Source: Ulvibacterium marinum
GTDB taxonomy: Bacteria; Bacteroidota; Bacteroidia; Flavobacteriales; Flavobacteriaceae
Length of the DNA stretch: 64,000 bases
Direction: 5' to 3'
Assembly (NCBI RefSeq): GCF_003626755.1
Contig: NZ_RBCJ01000003.1
Coordinates: 873,859 to 937,858 of the forward strand
The notes beneath the pieces are model-generated. The model did not search any database. It was not told the DNA's origin and saw only the letters and a list, made by a program, of their open reading frames with translations. Of this stretch, positions 26,333-34,941 are shown piece after piece. Position numbers and translations under genes: made by a program. The first letter of the stretch is position 1. Every line of letters starts with the position of its first letter.

Positions 26333-26836
26333 ATGAAAAGATTTAACGTTTTAGCCGCTATTTTGATGTTATATATAGGTGGTTATGGGCAAAATATCCA
26401 GAAGAGCATCGAAAATAGTGATGGAAGTGGCAAAAGAGACCTTACATTTGGAAACGCAATTGTGGCCAACGATGCAATTTCCGATAGGGATATGTATGCT
26501 AAATACCAGACCATGTCCGTTATGGACTCGTCTAAAATCAAATTCAGGGCTACCGTCACCGATGTGTGCCAGGCCAAGGGCTGTTGGATGAAGCTTAAAC
26601 TAAATGATGATAGCGTAACCATGGTCCGTTTTAAGGATTACGGTTTTTTTGTGCCCAAGGATATTACTGGAAAAGAGGTGGTAGTAAGTGGAACTGCATT
26701 TGTTGAGGAAATGAGTGTCGCCGATCAAAAACACTTTGCAAGGGATGGAGGTAAGTCCGAAATGGAAATCGAAAAAATCACAGAACCCAAAAAGACCTAT
26801 GGTTTTGAGGCAGTGGGGGTTTTGCTAAAAGACTAA
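26333..26836 (+). CDS. DUF4920 domain secreted protein
   Basis: 167 residues from ATG 26333 (a TTG three codons earlier is also open). Signal peptide ends GGYGQ. The DUF4920 body has ATVTDVCQAKGCWMKLKLND, with two cysteines that may bind a metal or pair, and DYGFFVPKDITGKEVVVSGT. OB-fold-like strand pattern. Function unknown; located between ilvE and mnmD. Confidence 0.87.
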   Translation: MKRFNVLAAILMLYIGGYGQNIQKSIENSDGSGKRDLTFGNAIVANDAISDRDMYAKYQTMSVMDSSKIKFRATVTDVCQAKGCWMKLKLNDDSVTMVRFKDYGFFVPKDITGKEVVVSGTAFVEEMSVADQKHFARDGGKSEMEIEKITEPKKTYGFEAVGVLLKD

Positions 26837-26931
26837 TTTGTAAGGAGTCATTACGTAAGAGTTTGCCGCTTCCAAGACATTCATTCTACCATATCCAAAA
26901 CAAGCTTTTTTTAACTCTTCCATTCAGTAAA

Positions 26932-27594
26932 ATGAAAAGAAAAGTCGTTACCACGGCAGATGGCTCAAAAACCATTTATTTGGAGGATTGGGACGAACAT
27001 TACCATTCCAAACATGGTGCGGTCCAAGAAGCATACCATGTATTCATTAAAAGTGGGCTTTCTCTTTTTAAAAACAGTCCTATTTCCATTTTGGAAATCG
27101 GTTTTGGTACGGGCCTAAACGCCTTGATTACCTTTATGGAAGCGGAAAGAATGGATTTAAATATCAGTTATACCGGAGTGGAGGCATATCCACCTTCCCC
27201 GACAGAAATTGGGCAGTTAAACTATATCACAGAATTAAAAGTAAAGGAATTCCAAAGCGCTTTTGAAAAAATGCACGAATGTCCTTGGGAGGAAGATTGT
27301 GGGATTTCGAACAACTTTGTATTGCATAAACAACAGATAGATTTTCTGACCATAGATGCCAAAGCTTTGTTTGATCTGGTATATTTTGATGCTTTCGGAG
27401 CTAGGGTACAACCGGAGCTTTGGACCGATACCATTTTTGAGAAAATGTTTCTGGCCTTAAAAAAAGGAGGGATTTTGGTTACATATTCCGCTAAAGGCAG
27501 CGTACGTAGGGCCATGCAATCGGTTGGATTCATCGTGGAACGTCTGCCCGGCCCTCCGGGAAAACGTGAAATGCTCCGGGCCAAGAAACCTTAA
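26932..27594 (+). CDS. mnmD: tRNA 5-(aminomethyl)-2-thiouridine methyltransferase MnmD
   Basis: Completes mnm5s2U34 in tRNA wobble positions using SAM. 220 residues from ATG 26932; the open frame extends 23 codons further upstream without a good start. The SAM motif EIGFGTGLNALI is near residue 55 and the family motif DAFGARVQPELWT near 154. It is the stand-alone methyltransferase (MnmC2-like) without the FAD oxidase domain of E. coli MnmC, so an MnmC(o) equivalent must lie elsewhere or be absent. Confidence 0.92.
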   Translation: MKRKVVTTADGSKTIYLEDWDEHYHSKHGAVQEAYHVFIKSGLSLFKNSPISILEIGFGTGLNALITFMEAERMDLNISYTGVEAYPPSPTEIGQLNYITELKVKEFQSAFEKMHECPWEEDCGISNNFVLHKQQIDFLTIDAKALFDLVYFDAFGARVQPELWTDTIFEKMFLALKKGGILVTYSAKGSVRRAMQSVGFIVERLPGPPGKREMLRAKKP

Positions 27595-27596
27595 AA

Positions 27597-27620
27597 CGCC
27601 TTATCCCGAAAGGTAAGGCG
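27597..27620 (+). terminator. Hairpin after mnmD
   Basis: CGCCTTA-T-CC / GGTAAGGCG with loop CGAAA and one bulged T, starting just past the stop. The following U tract is weak (GATTTCC). Confidence 0.5.
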
Positions 27621-27724
27621 GATTTCCAATTTACGCTGTCAACCGAAAACATAACCTTAAACAACATTGTTAAACCTTAATTAAATCTAGGTGTTCTGCT
27701 TTCTAAATCAATTAGTTTTGCATT

Positions 27725-28687
27725 ATGAGAATTTTGATTTCAGGAGCAACGGGATTGATTGGTCGCGAAATTGTAGACCTTTGCCACTCACAAGGCATTT
27801 CCGTTAACTACTTGTCCACAAGCAAGGATAAAATTGTCTCTAGAGATAATTACAAGGGGTTTTATTGGAACCCAAGCTCCGGAGAAATAGATATGGACTG
27901 TTTCTACGAGGTCGATGCCATAATAAATTTGGCAGGATCCAGTATTTCCCAAAGATGGACATCTGATTATAAAAAGGAAATAATGTCCAGCAGAGTCAAT
28001 ACGGTCAGAACGTTGTACCATGCTTTGAAGAAAGTTGATAGTGACCGTATCACCTCCTTTGTTTCGGCATCCGCTATTGGCATCTATCCCAATTCCTTGA
28101 CCAGCTATTATTTAGAGGATGAAAGAGAAGTGGATCAAAGTTTTTTAGGCGAAGTCGTTTTGGCTTGGGAAAAGGAAATAGATACATTAACATCTTTTGG
28201 TTTTTCTGTTGCCAAAATCCGAATCGGTTTAGTAATGGCCTCAGGAGGCGGTGCCTTGCCCGAGATGGCCAAACCTGTCAAGAATTATGTCGGAACTGGA
28301 TTTGGTTCAGGCGAGCAATGGCAATCCTGGATACATATTCGTGACCTGGCCCGGATTTTCCTCTTTAGTGCGGAAAATAGATTACAAGGCACATACAATG
28401 GTGTAGGCCCTAATCCGGTTACGAATAATAAACTTATAAAGGAAATCGCCAAAGTCTTGGAGAGACCCTTGCTTTTACCGAATATTCCAAAATTCGTTAT
28501 GAACGCAATTCTTGGTGAGATGTCCTACATTTTATTTGCAAGTCAGCGGGTAAGCTCTAAAAAGATAGAAGAAGAAGGTTTTGTTTTCCACCATAAGAAC
28601 ATTTGTAAAACCTTGGAAAATATTTACGATAGGGAGGACGAAAAAAAATCACCGGATAAACTTCTTCAAAAAGAGTTTCTCTCCTAA
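27725..28687 (+). CDS. TIGR01777-family NAD(P)-dependent epimerase-like protein
   Basis: 320-residue extended short-chain dehydrogenase of the YfcH/TIGR01777 group. N-terminal dinucleotide motif GATGLIG (residues 7-13); FYWNPSSGEID and NLAGSSISQRWTSDYKKEI are family hallmarks; C-terminal DUF1731-like end (SQRVSSKKIEEEGFVF). The reaction is not established. A TAGTTTTG promoter element ends only 3 bp before the ATG, so the mRNA is probably leaderless or nearly so. Confidence 0.9.
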   Translation: MRILISGATGLIGREIVDLCHSQGISVNYLSTSKDKIVSRDNYKGFYWNPSSGEIDMDCFYEVDAIINLAGSSISQRWTSDYKKEIMSSRVNTVRTLYHALKKVDSDRITSFVSASAIGIYPNSLTSYYLEDEREVDQSFLGEVVLAWEKEIDTLTSFGFSVAKIRIGLVMASGGGALPEMAKPVKNYVGTGFGSGEQWQSWIHIRDLARIFLFSAENRLQGTYNGVGPNPVTNNKLIKEIAKVLERPLLLPNIPKFVMNAILGEMSYILFASQRVSSKKIEEEGFVFHHKNICKTLENIYDREDEKKSPDKLLQKEFLS

Positions 28688-28718
28688 CACGGAACAATAC
28701 ATTTTTCCACTTTAAGAT

Positions 28719-28741
28719 ATCCGCTTATGGCGGATTTTTTT
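28719..28741 (+). terminator. Terminator after TIGR01777 gene
   Basis: ATCCGC-TTATG-GCGGAT stem followed by a run of T. Confidence 0.8.
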
Positions 28742-28759
28742 ATAAAGTTTGATGACATT

Positions 28760-28791
28760 TTGACATTTTTAAAGAAATGGCAGTACTTTTG
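28760..28791 (+). promoter_or_regulatory. Promoter of grpE-dnaJ
   Basis: TTG at 28760-28762 and TACTTTTG at 28784-28791, spacing 21 bp; full match. Leader about 35 nt. I see no CIRCE inverted repeat. Confidence 0.7.
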
Positions 28792-28830
28792 CCACCTGGA
28801 AAAAAGATTGAATAATAAGTCTAAAATTAT

Positions 28831-29391
28831 ATGAGTAAGAAAGCCAAGGCAGAGGAAATGGATGGAATCGTTTCCGAAGAAAATATATCCGCGGAAGAAA
28901 ATGGTCAAGATCAGGAAATTAATTCCGAGAAGAACGCACTAACGGAGGAGGAGATACTTCGGGAAGATTTGGCCAAGGAAAAAGATAAATTTCTGCGACT
29001 ATTTGCCGAGTTCGAAAATTACAAAAAGAGGACTTCTAAAGAAAGGATGGACTTGTTCAAAACCGCGGGACAAGAAGTCATAGTTTCACTTTTACCGGTT
29101 ATCGACGATTTTGACAGGGCCTTGAAAGAATTGGCAAAGTCGGACGATACCGAAATGTTCAAAGGGGTAGAATTGATAAGTACAAAATTAAGGGAAACCC
29201 TTAAGTCCAAAGGTTTGGAAGAAGTAGCTGTGGAACAGGGCGATACGTTCGACGCGGAAGTACATGATGCCATTACCCAGATTGCCGCACCCAATAAGAA
29301 GTTAAAGGGAAAAATTATTGATGTCATAGAAAAGGGTTATAAGCTGGGAGATAGGATAATCCGTCATCCCAAAGTGGTGTACGGAAATTAA
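28831..29391 (+). CDS. grpE: Nucleotide exchange factor GrpE
   Basis: 186 residues. Acidic N-terminal tail, long coiled-coil helix (LREDLAKEKDKFLRLFAEFE), and the beta-wing domain with VEQGDTFDAEVHDAI and GYKLGDRIIRHPKVVYG. Releases ADP from DnaK. dnaJ follows after 9 bp; dnaK is not in the window. Confidence 0.97.
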   Translation: MSKKAKAEEMDGIVSEENISAEENGQDQEINSEKNALTEEEILREDLAKEKDKFLRLFAEFENYKKRTSKERMDLFKTAGQEVIVSLLPVIDDFDRALKELAKSDDTEMFKGVELISTKLRETLKSKGLEEVAVEQGDTFDAEVHDAITQIAAPNKKLKGKIIDVIEKGYKLGDRIIRHPKVVYGN

Positions 29392-29400
29392 AAACGAGGT

Positions 29401-30522
29401 ATGAAGGAAGACTATTATGATATATTGGGAGTAAACAAAAATGCCACCGCCGCCGAGATTAAAAAGGCGTATCGCAAAAAGGCATTGGAGTATCATCCTG
29501 ATAAAAACCCGGGAGATTCCCAGGCCGAAGAAATGTTTAAAAAATCGGCAGAGGCTTATGAAGTTCTTAGTAACCCGGATAAAAAAGCGCGATATGACCA
29601 ATTTGGACATGCGGCCTTTGAAGGTGGAGGTGGCTTTGGCGGTGGCGGAATGAATATGGAAGATATCTTTAGCCAATTCGGAGATATCTTTGGGAGTGCC
29701 TTTGGTGGCGGTAATTTCTCCGGTTTCGGCGGTTTTGGCGGAGGAGGCCAGCGTAGGGTAAAAGGCAGTAATTTAAGAATACGTGTAAAGCTTAACTTGG
29801 AAGAAGTTGCCCATGGAGTTGAAAAAAAGGTAAAAGTTCGTAGAAAAGTCCAGGCCAAGGGCGTTACCTATAAAACATGTGGAACCTGCAACGGTAGAGG
29901 ACAGGTAGCCAAGATAACCAATACCATATTGGGGCGTATGCAAACAGCTACCACTTGTACTACCTGTGGTGGTAGTGGCCAAATCCTGGATAAGAGACCT
30001 AGTGATGCCGATTCCCAGGGGCTAAAAGTAACTGAAGAAACGGTATCGATCCAGATTCCGGCCGGAGTAGAGGAAGGGATGCAGTTAAAGGTAACGGGCA
30101 AAGGGAACGAAGCCCCCGGAAACGGGATTCCAGGCGATTTGTTGGTGGCTATAGAGACCGAAGATCACAACACATTAAAACGTGAGGGAGATAATCTCCA
30201 TTATGACCTGTACATTAGTATTTCCGAGGCTGTTTTGGGAACTTCCAAAGAAATTGACGCCGTAGGAGGAAAAGTTAGAATAAAACTAGAACCCGGAATT
30301 CAGTCGGGCAAGATATTGCGATTGCGTGGCAAAGGGATTTCAAGCATCAACGGATATGGAAGTGGCGACCTTTTGGTCCATGTTAATGTTTGGACCCCAA
30401 AAGAGCTTACCAAGGAACAAAAGGAGTTTTTTGAACGTATGCAGGGGAATGATAATTTTGAGCCAAAACCCGAAAAATCGGATAAATCTTTTTTCGAGAA
30501 AGTTAAAGATATGTTCTCATGA
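29401..30522 (+). CDS. dnaJ: Molecular chaperone DnaJ with reduced zinc region
   Basis: 373 residues. J-domain 1-70 with HPD at 32-34, Gly/Phe-rich linker (about 75-125), then a zinc region with only two CxxCxGxG motifs: CGTCNGRG near 160 and CTTCGGSG near 186, instead of the four in E. coli DnaJ. That leaves one four-Cys zinc site. The C-terminal substrate domains follow ([35 protein letters not shown]). I believe this reduced form is common in Bacteroidetes, so it is lineage-typical, not damage. Confidence 0.96.
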   Translation: MKEDYYDILGVNKNATAAEIKKAYRKKALEYHPDKNPGDSQAEEMFKKSAEAYEVLSNPDKKARYDQFGHAAFEGGGGFGGGGMNMEDIFSQFGDIFGSAFGGGNFSGFGGFGGGGQRRVKGSNLRIRVKLNLEEVAHGVEKKVKVRRKVQAKGVTYKTCGTCNGRGQVAKITNTILGRMQTATTCTTCGGSGQILDKRPSDADSQGLKVTEETVSIQIPAGVEEGMQLKVTGKGNEAPGNGIPGDLLVAIETEDHNTLKREGDNLHYDLYISISEAVLGTSKEIDAVGGKVRIKLEPGIQSGKILRLRGKGISSINGYGSGDLLVHVNVWTPKELTKEQKEFFERMQGNDNFEPKPEKSDKSFFEKVKDMFS

Positions 30523-30533
30523 CCAAATAGTAT

Positions 30534-30562
30534 TTGGGTTTTAAATAAAAAACGTATATTTG
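30534..30562 (+). promoter_or_regulatory. Promoter of predicted small RNA downstream of dnaJ
   Basis: TTG at 30534-30536 and TATATTTG at 30555-30562, spacing 18 bp; full consensus match located just after the dnaJ stop. Confidence 0.65.
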
Positions 30563-30566
30563 ATTT

Positions 30567-30650
30567 GATATTGGGAAACCAATATTAATTTTCTTTTTCA
30601 TAGCAATTTTTTTCCCATCCTTAATTTCTTTAAGGGTGGGTTTTGTTTTT
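30567..30650 (+). ncRNA. Predicted small RNA of about 85 nt
   Basis: The expected start (about 30567) falls on a hairpin ATATTGG-GAAA-CCAATAT with a GNRA tetraloop, followed by a 28-nt U-rich stretch without an ORF, then an 11-bp terminator hairpin (30614-30640, one G-U) and T-rich tail. A structured 5' end, no coding capacity and own promoter and terminator fit a stand-alone small RNA. Alternative: a terminated leader (attenuator) of the ABC operon 210 bp downstream. The rest of the gap, 30651-30863, contains only a -7 element for that operon. Confidence 0.55.
30614..30650 (+). terminator. Strong intrinsic terminator after dnaJ/small RNA
   Basis: CCCATCCTTAA / TTAAGGGTGGG with loop TTTCT, then TTTTGTTTTTT. 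Confidence 0.85.
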
Positions 30651-30841
30651 TAGAGAGGTTAAATTCGCGACAAGCCGATTTTGTTTTATTGGAGTGCTCC
30701 CAAAGGTACGTGGAAACTAGCCTTTATGTTAGGTATAACCAATATATTACCTGTCGCTATGGATACTGAAAGCAAAGGCGATTCACTTTCCTAGTGAATA
30801 GAAAATACCGAAAAACAGGAACACTTTTTAAAGCAATTCTA

Positions 30842-30849
30842 TATCTTTG
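30842..30849 (+). promoter_or_regulatory. Promoter -7 element of the ABC/MscS operon
   Basis: TATCTTTG, exact TAnnTTTG, 14 bp before the ATG at 30864; no clear TTG at -33. Confidence 0.4.
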
Positions 30850-30863
30850 GCAAAATTGCTTGC

Positions 30864-31799
30864 ATGAATAACATTTTGGTTACTAAAGAGGTTACCAAAC
30901 GATTTGGAGAGCATACAGCACTGAACAAAGTATCCCTAGAAATTCCCAAGAACAGCATTTATGGACTGCTAGGCCCAAATGGAGCTGGGAAAACTACCCT
31001 AATACGAATCATAAACCAGATAGCCTTTCCTGACGAAGGCGAAGTATTTTTTGACGGGGAGCCCCTAAATGCACACCATATTGCGCAAATAGGATATTTG
31101 CCGGAAGAAAGAGGCCTTTACAAGAGTATGAAGGTCGGCGAGCAAGCCCTGTATTTGGCGCAATTAAAGGGCCTTGGTAAATCGGAAGCCAAAAAACGTC
31201 TAAAGTTTTGGTTCGAGCGATTTGAAATAGAAGGATGGTGGCATAAAAAGGTACAGGAACTTTCTAAAGGAATGGCTCAAAAAATACAGTTCATCGTAAC
31301 TGTTCTCCATAGACCCAAACTTTTGATTTTTGATGAACCCTTTAGCGGTTTTGATCCTATCAACGCTAACATTATCAAGGACGAAATATTGAAACTTAAG
31401 GAAAATGGTACCTCCATAATCTTTTCTACCCACAGAATGGAGTCCGTTGAAGAGTTATGTGAATATATTGCGCTGCTCCATAATTCTGAAAAAGTATTGG
31501 ATGGAAAATTATCGGATATAAAAAAGGATTACAAAAATAATGTATTTGATGTTTGCCTGGAAGTTGAAGATGGCGACTCCCTTTTGAAGGAATTGGAGGG
31601 GAAATTCAAAGTACGTTCATCAACGTATCTTCCAGGAGAAAGTCAATTGGAATTAACGGTAGAATTACCTTTTGCCGATTCCAAGGAAATGTTGGCCCAC
31701 CTTTCCAGTAGAGCCAATATTGTGCGCTTTGTAGAAACTATACCTTCTGCGAATGACATTTTTATAGAAACAGTACAAAGTAAGGAGGTTCATGAATAA
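30864..31799 (+). CDS. ABC transporter ATP-binding protein (NatA-like)
   Basis: 311 residues: Walker A GPNGAGKT at 37-44, signature LSKGMAQKIQ near 130, Walker B LLIFDEPF near 155, and His-loop STHRM. The C-terminal extension of about 85 residues resembles the DUF4162 domain of NatA-type ATPases. Paired with the ABC-2 permease, whose start overlaps its stop by 8 bp. Substrate (Na+, antibiotic or lipid) is not determined. Confidence 0.93.
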   Translation: MNNILVTKEVTKRFGEHTALNKVSLEIPKNSIYGLLGPNGAGKTTLIRIINQIAFPDEGEVFFDGEPLNAHHIAQIGYLPEERGLYKSMKVGEQALYLAQLKGLGKSEAKKRLKFWFERFEIEGWWHKKVQELSKGMAQKIQFIVTVLHRPKLLIFDEPFSGFDPINANIIKDEILKLKENGTSIIFSTHRMESVEELCEYIALLHNSEKVLDGKLSDIKKDYKNNVFDVCLEVEDGDSLLKELEGKFKVRSSTYLPGESQLELTVELPFADSKEMLAHLSSRANIVRFVETIPSANDIFIETVQSKEVHE

Positions 31800-33120
31800 G
31801 CTACCTTTAATCATAAAAAGGGAATATTTGGCCAAAGTACGGAACAAGTCTTTTGTGATAATGACTTTTTTGAGCCCAATTTTAATGGTAGGTATGGTGG
31901 TTTTAATTGCCTACCTAACCAAAATAAATGACAATGAAAAAAGAATAATCGGTGTATTAAATGAAAGTGACTTCTTTTCCAACGAATTTCTAACAACGGA
32001 GACTACAGGATATGTTAATTTTAAGGATATAGCCTTGCAGTCCGCCAAAGATTCTACATTGCACATGGGGTATTATGGATTGCTTCACATACCTAAGGGT
32101 GCAAATCTTGAACAGGTAGCCAAAAATGCATTTTTTTTTAGTAAGGAAGCTCCTAGTACCAATGTTCTAGAGAGATTGGAGCGCATTTTTCAAAACCGCC
32201 TTTTCCAGCAAAGGATTCAAAATTTGGGAGTTTCCGCCAAGGAGTTTGCAAATGTGGATAATCGTTTTGAAATTAAAACAGCTACATTTTCGGGTCAGCT
32301 CAACCTTAAGGGCATTAATGAAGTCAAAGCTTTTATTGGTGGTGGATTTGGCTATCTTATAATGATGTTCATAATTATTTATGGAGGTTTTGTCATGCGA
32401 AGTGTAATTGAGGAAAAAACCAGTAGGATTATTGAAGTTATTATTTCTTCCGTTAAACCCTTTCAATTGATGATGGGCAAAATAATAGGTACTTCCCTGG
32501 CGGGTGTTACACAATTTGCCATTTGGATTCTTTCCGCTTCTTTGCTTCTATTCCTGGTATTTGCATTTTTTGGGGTAGACCTTTCGGTATTAAACAATAG
32601 TACACATTTAGCCCCGGGAATGGCACAATCCATATCCCCAATGGACGAGGACCTACAGTTGTATGCCATCGAATTCATGAAAATACCATGGTTTATGCTT
32701 ATTGCATTTTTTGTCCTATACTTCATATTGGGATATTTGATTTATAGTTCCATCTATGCCGCCATTGGGGCGGCCGTGGATAACGAAACGGATACTCAAC
32801 AATTTATCTTTCCAATTATACTGCCTTTGATGCTTGCCATCTATGTCGGTTTTTTTTCAGTATTCAGTAATCCTCACGGGCCCATAGCCGTTGGCTTTTC
32901 CCTATTTCCACTTACATCACCGATTGTTATGCTCATGCGGTTGCCCGGTGGGATAGGAGAGGGAGGAGTACCCATTTGGCAGCTTATCGCCTCTGTTGTA
33001 TTATTGGTCGGAACATTCATAGGAATAGTCTGGTTGGCGGCAAAGATTTATAGGGTAGGGATTTTAATGTATGGTAAAAAACCGAGCTATAAGGAATTGT
33101 ACAAGTGGCTAAAATATTGA
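31792..33120 (+). CDS. ABC-2 type permease (NatB-like)
   Basis: 442 residues. One N-terminal membrane helix, a large extracytoplasmic domain (about 45-175), then five to six membrane helices, including the family segment YGGFVMRSVIEEKTSRIIEV at the core and FPLTSPIVMLMRLP near the end. This layout is that of NatB/ABC2_membrane_3 exporters. Partner of the preceding ATPase. Confidence 0.92.
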   Translation: MNKLPLIIKREYLAKVRNKSFVIMTFLSPILMVGMVVLIAYLTKINDNEKRIIGVLNESDFFSNEFLTTETTGYVNFKDIALQSAKDSTLHMGYYGLLHIPKGANLEQVAKNAFFFSKEAPSTNVLERLERIFQNRLFQQRIQNLGVSAKEFANVDNRFEIKTATFSGQLNLKGINEVKAFIGGGFGYLIMMFIIIYGGFVMRSVIEEKTSRIIEVIISSVKPFQLMMGKIIGTSLAGVTQFAIWILSASLLLFLVFAFFGVDLSVLNNSTHLAPGMAQSISPMDEDLQLYAIEFMKIPWFMLIAFFVLYFILGYLIYSSIYAAIGAAVDNETDTQQFIFPIILPLMLAIYVGFFSVFSNPHGPIAVGFSLFPLTSPIVMLMRLPGGIGEGGVPIWQLIASVVLLVGTFIGIVWLAAKIYRVGILMYGKKPSYKELYKWLKY

Positions 33121-33122
33121 TC

Positions 33123-34058
33123 ATGGTTCAGGAAGAGGGGAATAAGGTAGAGGAAATCATTAAGGAGGATATTTGGGGTGCAATAAAGGAGTTTTTGGAC
33201 CTTGGCCTTCATATAGGTCAAGGCGATAAGCGCATAGATATAACTATCGGAATATTGCTACTCCTCATTGTCGCTTTTTTAGCGACCAGTTTTCTTCTCA
33301 AATGGCTACGTCGATTGTTTACCCGAAAGATGGATGTTGATGACAAACTGAAGTTCATCAGTATTTTCAAATTTATCAAGTATGTGGTGTACGTCGCCGT
33401 AATCTTGATAACCATGAGTGCTGCCGGTATAGACATTACCATACTCATTACGGCATCTGCAGCGTTGTTCGTTGGTTTAGGATTGGCGCTACAGGAACTT
33501 TTTCAGGACGTTATTGGGGGGATTTTTATCATTTTGGATAAATCCGTGCATGTAGGGGATATTGTGGAAGTGGAAGGAAAAGTAGGTAAGGTGTACGAAA
33601 TAAAGTTGAGGACTACCAGGGCCATTACCCGCGATGATAAGGTAATTATAATTCCAAATCATAAGTTTATCAGTGATATTGTTTTTAACTACACCCAAAA
33701 CCATACTACGACCCGTGAAAAAGTACATGTCGGTGTGGCCTATGGAAGCGATGTCGATAAGGTGACGCGCATATTGGAAGAAGTTGCCAATAACCAAAAA
33801 GGCGTACTTAAGAACCCAAGGCCATTTGTCCTATTTGAAGATTTTGGCGATTCCGCATTGCTGTTTTCCATTAATTTTTTTACAAATGACAGTTTTGGAG
33901 ACCCTCGAATAAAAAGTGAAATGCGCTACAGAATAGATTCTGGGTTTAGGGAAAACAATATCACTATCCCATTTCCGCAAAGAGACGTTCATATATTCCA
34001 AGATCGGCCCATTCAATATCATCAAGTAGACAAATCCAAAAGAAAGAATGGGGATTAA
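33123..34058 (+). CDS. MscS-family mechanosensitive channel (second type)
   Basis: 311 residues from ATG 33123; GTG at 33105 is open but overlaps the permease gene. Three membrane helices; pore helix ITASAALFVGLGLALQELFQ (about 109-128), then the beta domain with VHVGDIVEVEGKVGKV and IIPNHKFISDIVFNYT. Its pore helix is less Gly/Ala patterned than the 16.8-kb MscS. Likely an osmotic or envelope-tension valve; its operon position between an ABC permease and an outer-membrane barrel is notable. Confidence 0.92.
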   Translation: MVQEEGNKVEEIIKEDIWGAIKEFLDLGLHIGQGDKRIDITIGILLLLIVAFLATSFLLKWLRRLFTRKMDVDDKLKFISIFKFIKYVVYVAVILITMSAAGIDITILITASAALFVGLGLALQELFQDVIGGIFIILDKSVHVGDIVEVEGKVGKVYEIKLRTTRAITRDDKVIIIPNHKFISDIVFNYTQNHTTTREKVHVGVAYGSDVDKVTRILEEVANNQKGVLKNPRPFVLFEDFGDSALLFSINFFTNDSFGDPRIKSEMRYRIDSGFRENNITIPFPQRDVHIFQDRPIQYHQVDKSKRKNGD

Positions 34059-34932
34059 TTTGATCAGGGGTTTAGCAAGTCTTTTCGGGATGTTTTTAAT
34101 ACAAACTGTGAGTCTTTCGCAGACTACCGATTTGTTGCGAATGGAATATACGCATATCCCCGAGAATGATTTTGGGATCAGTACCTCGAGATACCGGGCT
34201 TTGTTCAATATTCCAATTAAAATGGGTAAAGAGAACTATTTGGTCGCAGGGTCCGAGTACAATACCTATCGTTTTGAATTTAACAATCCATTGCCCTTTC
34301 CTTCCGGTTCCTTGGAAGAGATTCATATTATTGATGTGAACTTGGGATACATCCTCAAATGGAATCCAAGTTGGCGATTTGTAGGCATTGCTACCCCCCG
34401 TTTGGCATCTAATTTTGTAGAAGGTATAGAGAATAATGATTTTCTCTTCAACTTTTCCGCCTTGGTATGGAAAGAAAAACCGGATATCGACAAACCTTTT
34501 CGTTTAATATTGGGACTTACTTTCAATAGTGCTACAGGGCTTCCCTTTCCACTGCCACTAATCAACTACCAAAAGAGATTTCATCCCAATTGGTCCTATT
34601 CGTTGGGTATTCCCAGAATGGATTTAAAATATTACATACGGAAGAAGCATGTTTTACAAACGGCACTATTTTTGGATGGGTATTTTGTAAATATTCAGAA
34701 TGACATCCTACTTCCTGGAAATATATTGGGAACAACGGTTTCACTTTCTGCCCTGGTAAGTGCTATAGGTTACCAATATAAAATATCAAAGTATATTTCA
34801 TTTTATAGTCTTTTGGGGTATTCCTTAACACAAGAAGGATTGCTAAGGGATGGTGGTCGGAACAGGGCTTATACCTTGAATGATGAGGGAAATATTTATC
34901 TTAGGACAGGATTTAAGATATCAATTTTTTAA
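34048..34932 (+). CDS. DUF6268-like outer-membrane beta-barrel protein
   Basis: 294 residues with signal peptide ending VSLSQ; alternating strands (FGISTSRYRALFNIPIKM, WRFVGIATPRLAS) and a C-terminal strand ending FKISIF. Start overlaps the MscS stop by 11 bp, so the pair is co-translated. The DUF6268 assignment is from pattern memory. Function unknown. Confidence 0.75.
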   Translation: MGINLIRGLASLFGMFLIQTVSLSQTTDLLRMEYTHIPENDFGISTSRYRALFNIPIKMGKENYLVAGSEYNTYRFEFNNPLPFPSGSLEEIHIIDVNLGYILKWNPSWRFVGIATPRLASNFVEGIENNDFLFNFSALVWKEKPDIDKPFRLILGLTFNSATGLPFPLPLINYQKRFHPNWSYSLGIPRMDLKYYIRKKHVLQTALFLDGYFVNIQNDILLPGNILGTTVSLSALVSAIGYQYKISKYISFYSLLGYSLTQEGLLRDGGRNRAYTLNDEGNIYLRTGFKISIF

Positions 34933-34941
34933 AATTAACGC

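Noticed and set aside
28688-28830. CIRCE heat-shock operator before grpE
   Set aside because: No TTAGCACTC-N9-GAGTGCTAA-like inverted repeat; only a housekeeping-type promoter and the upstream terminator are visible.
30651-30800. Open frame without stops of about 46 codons (contains WSAPKGTWKLAF) upstream of the ABC operon
   Set aside because: Only a TTG start, no promoter at a useful distance and no recognised family; could be a chance ORF or an old remnant.
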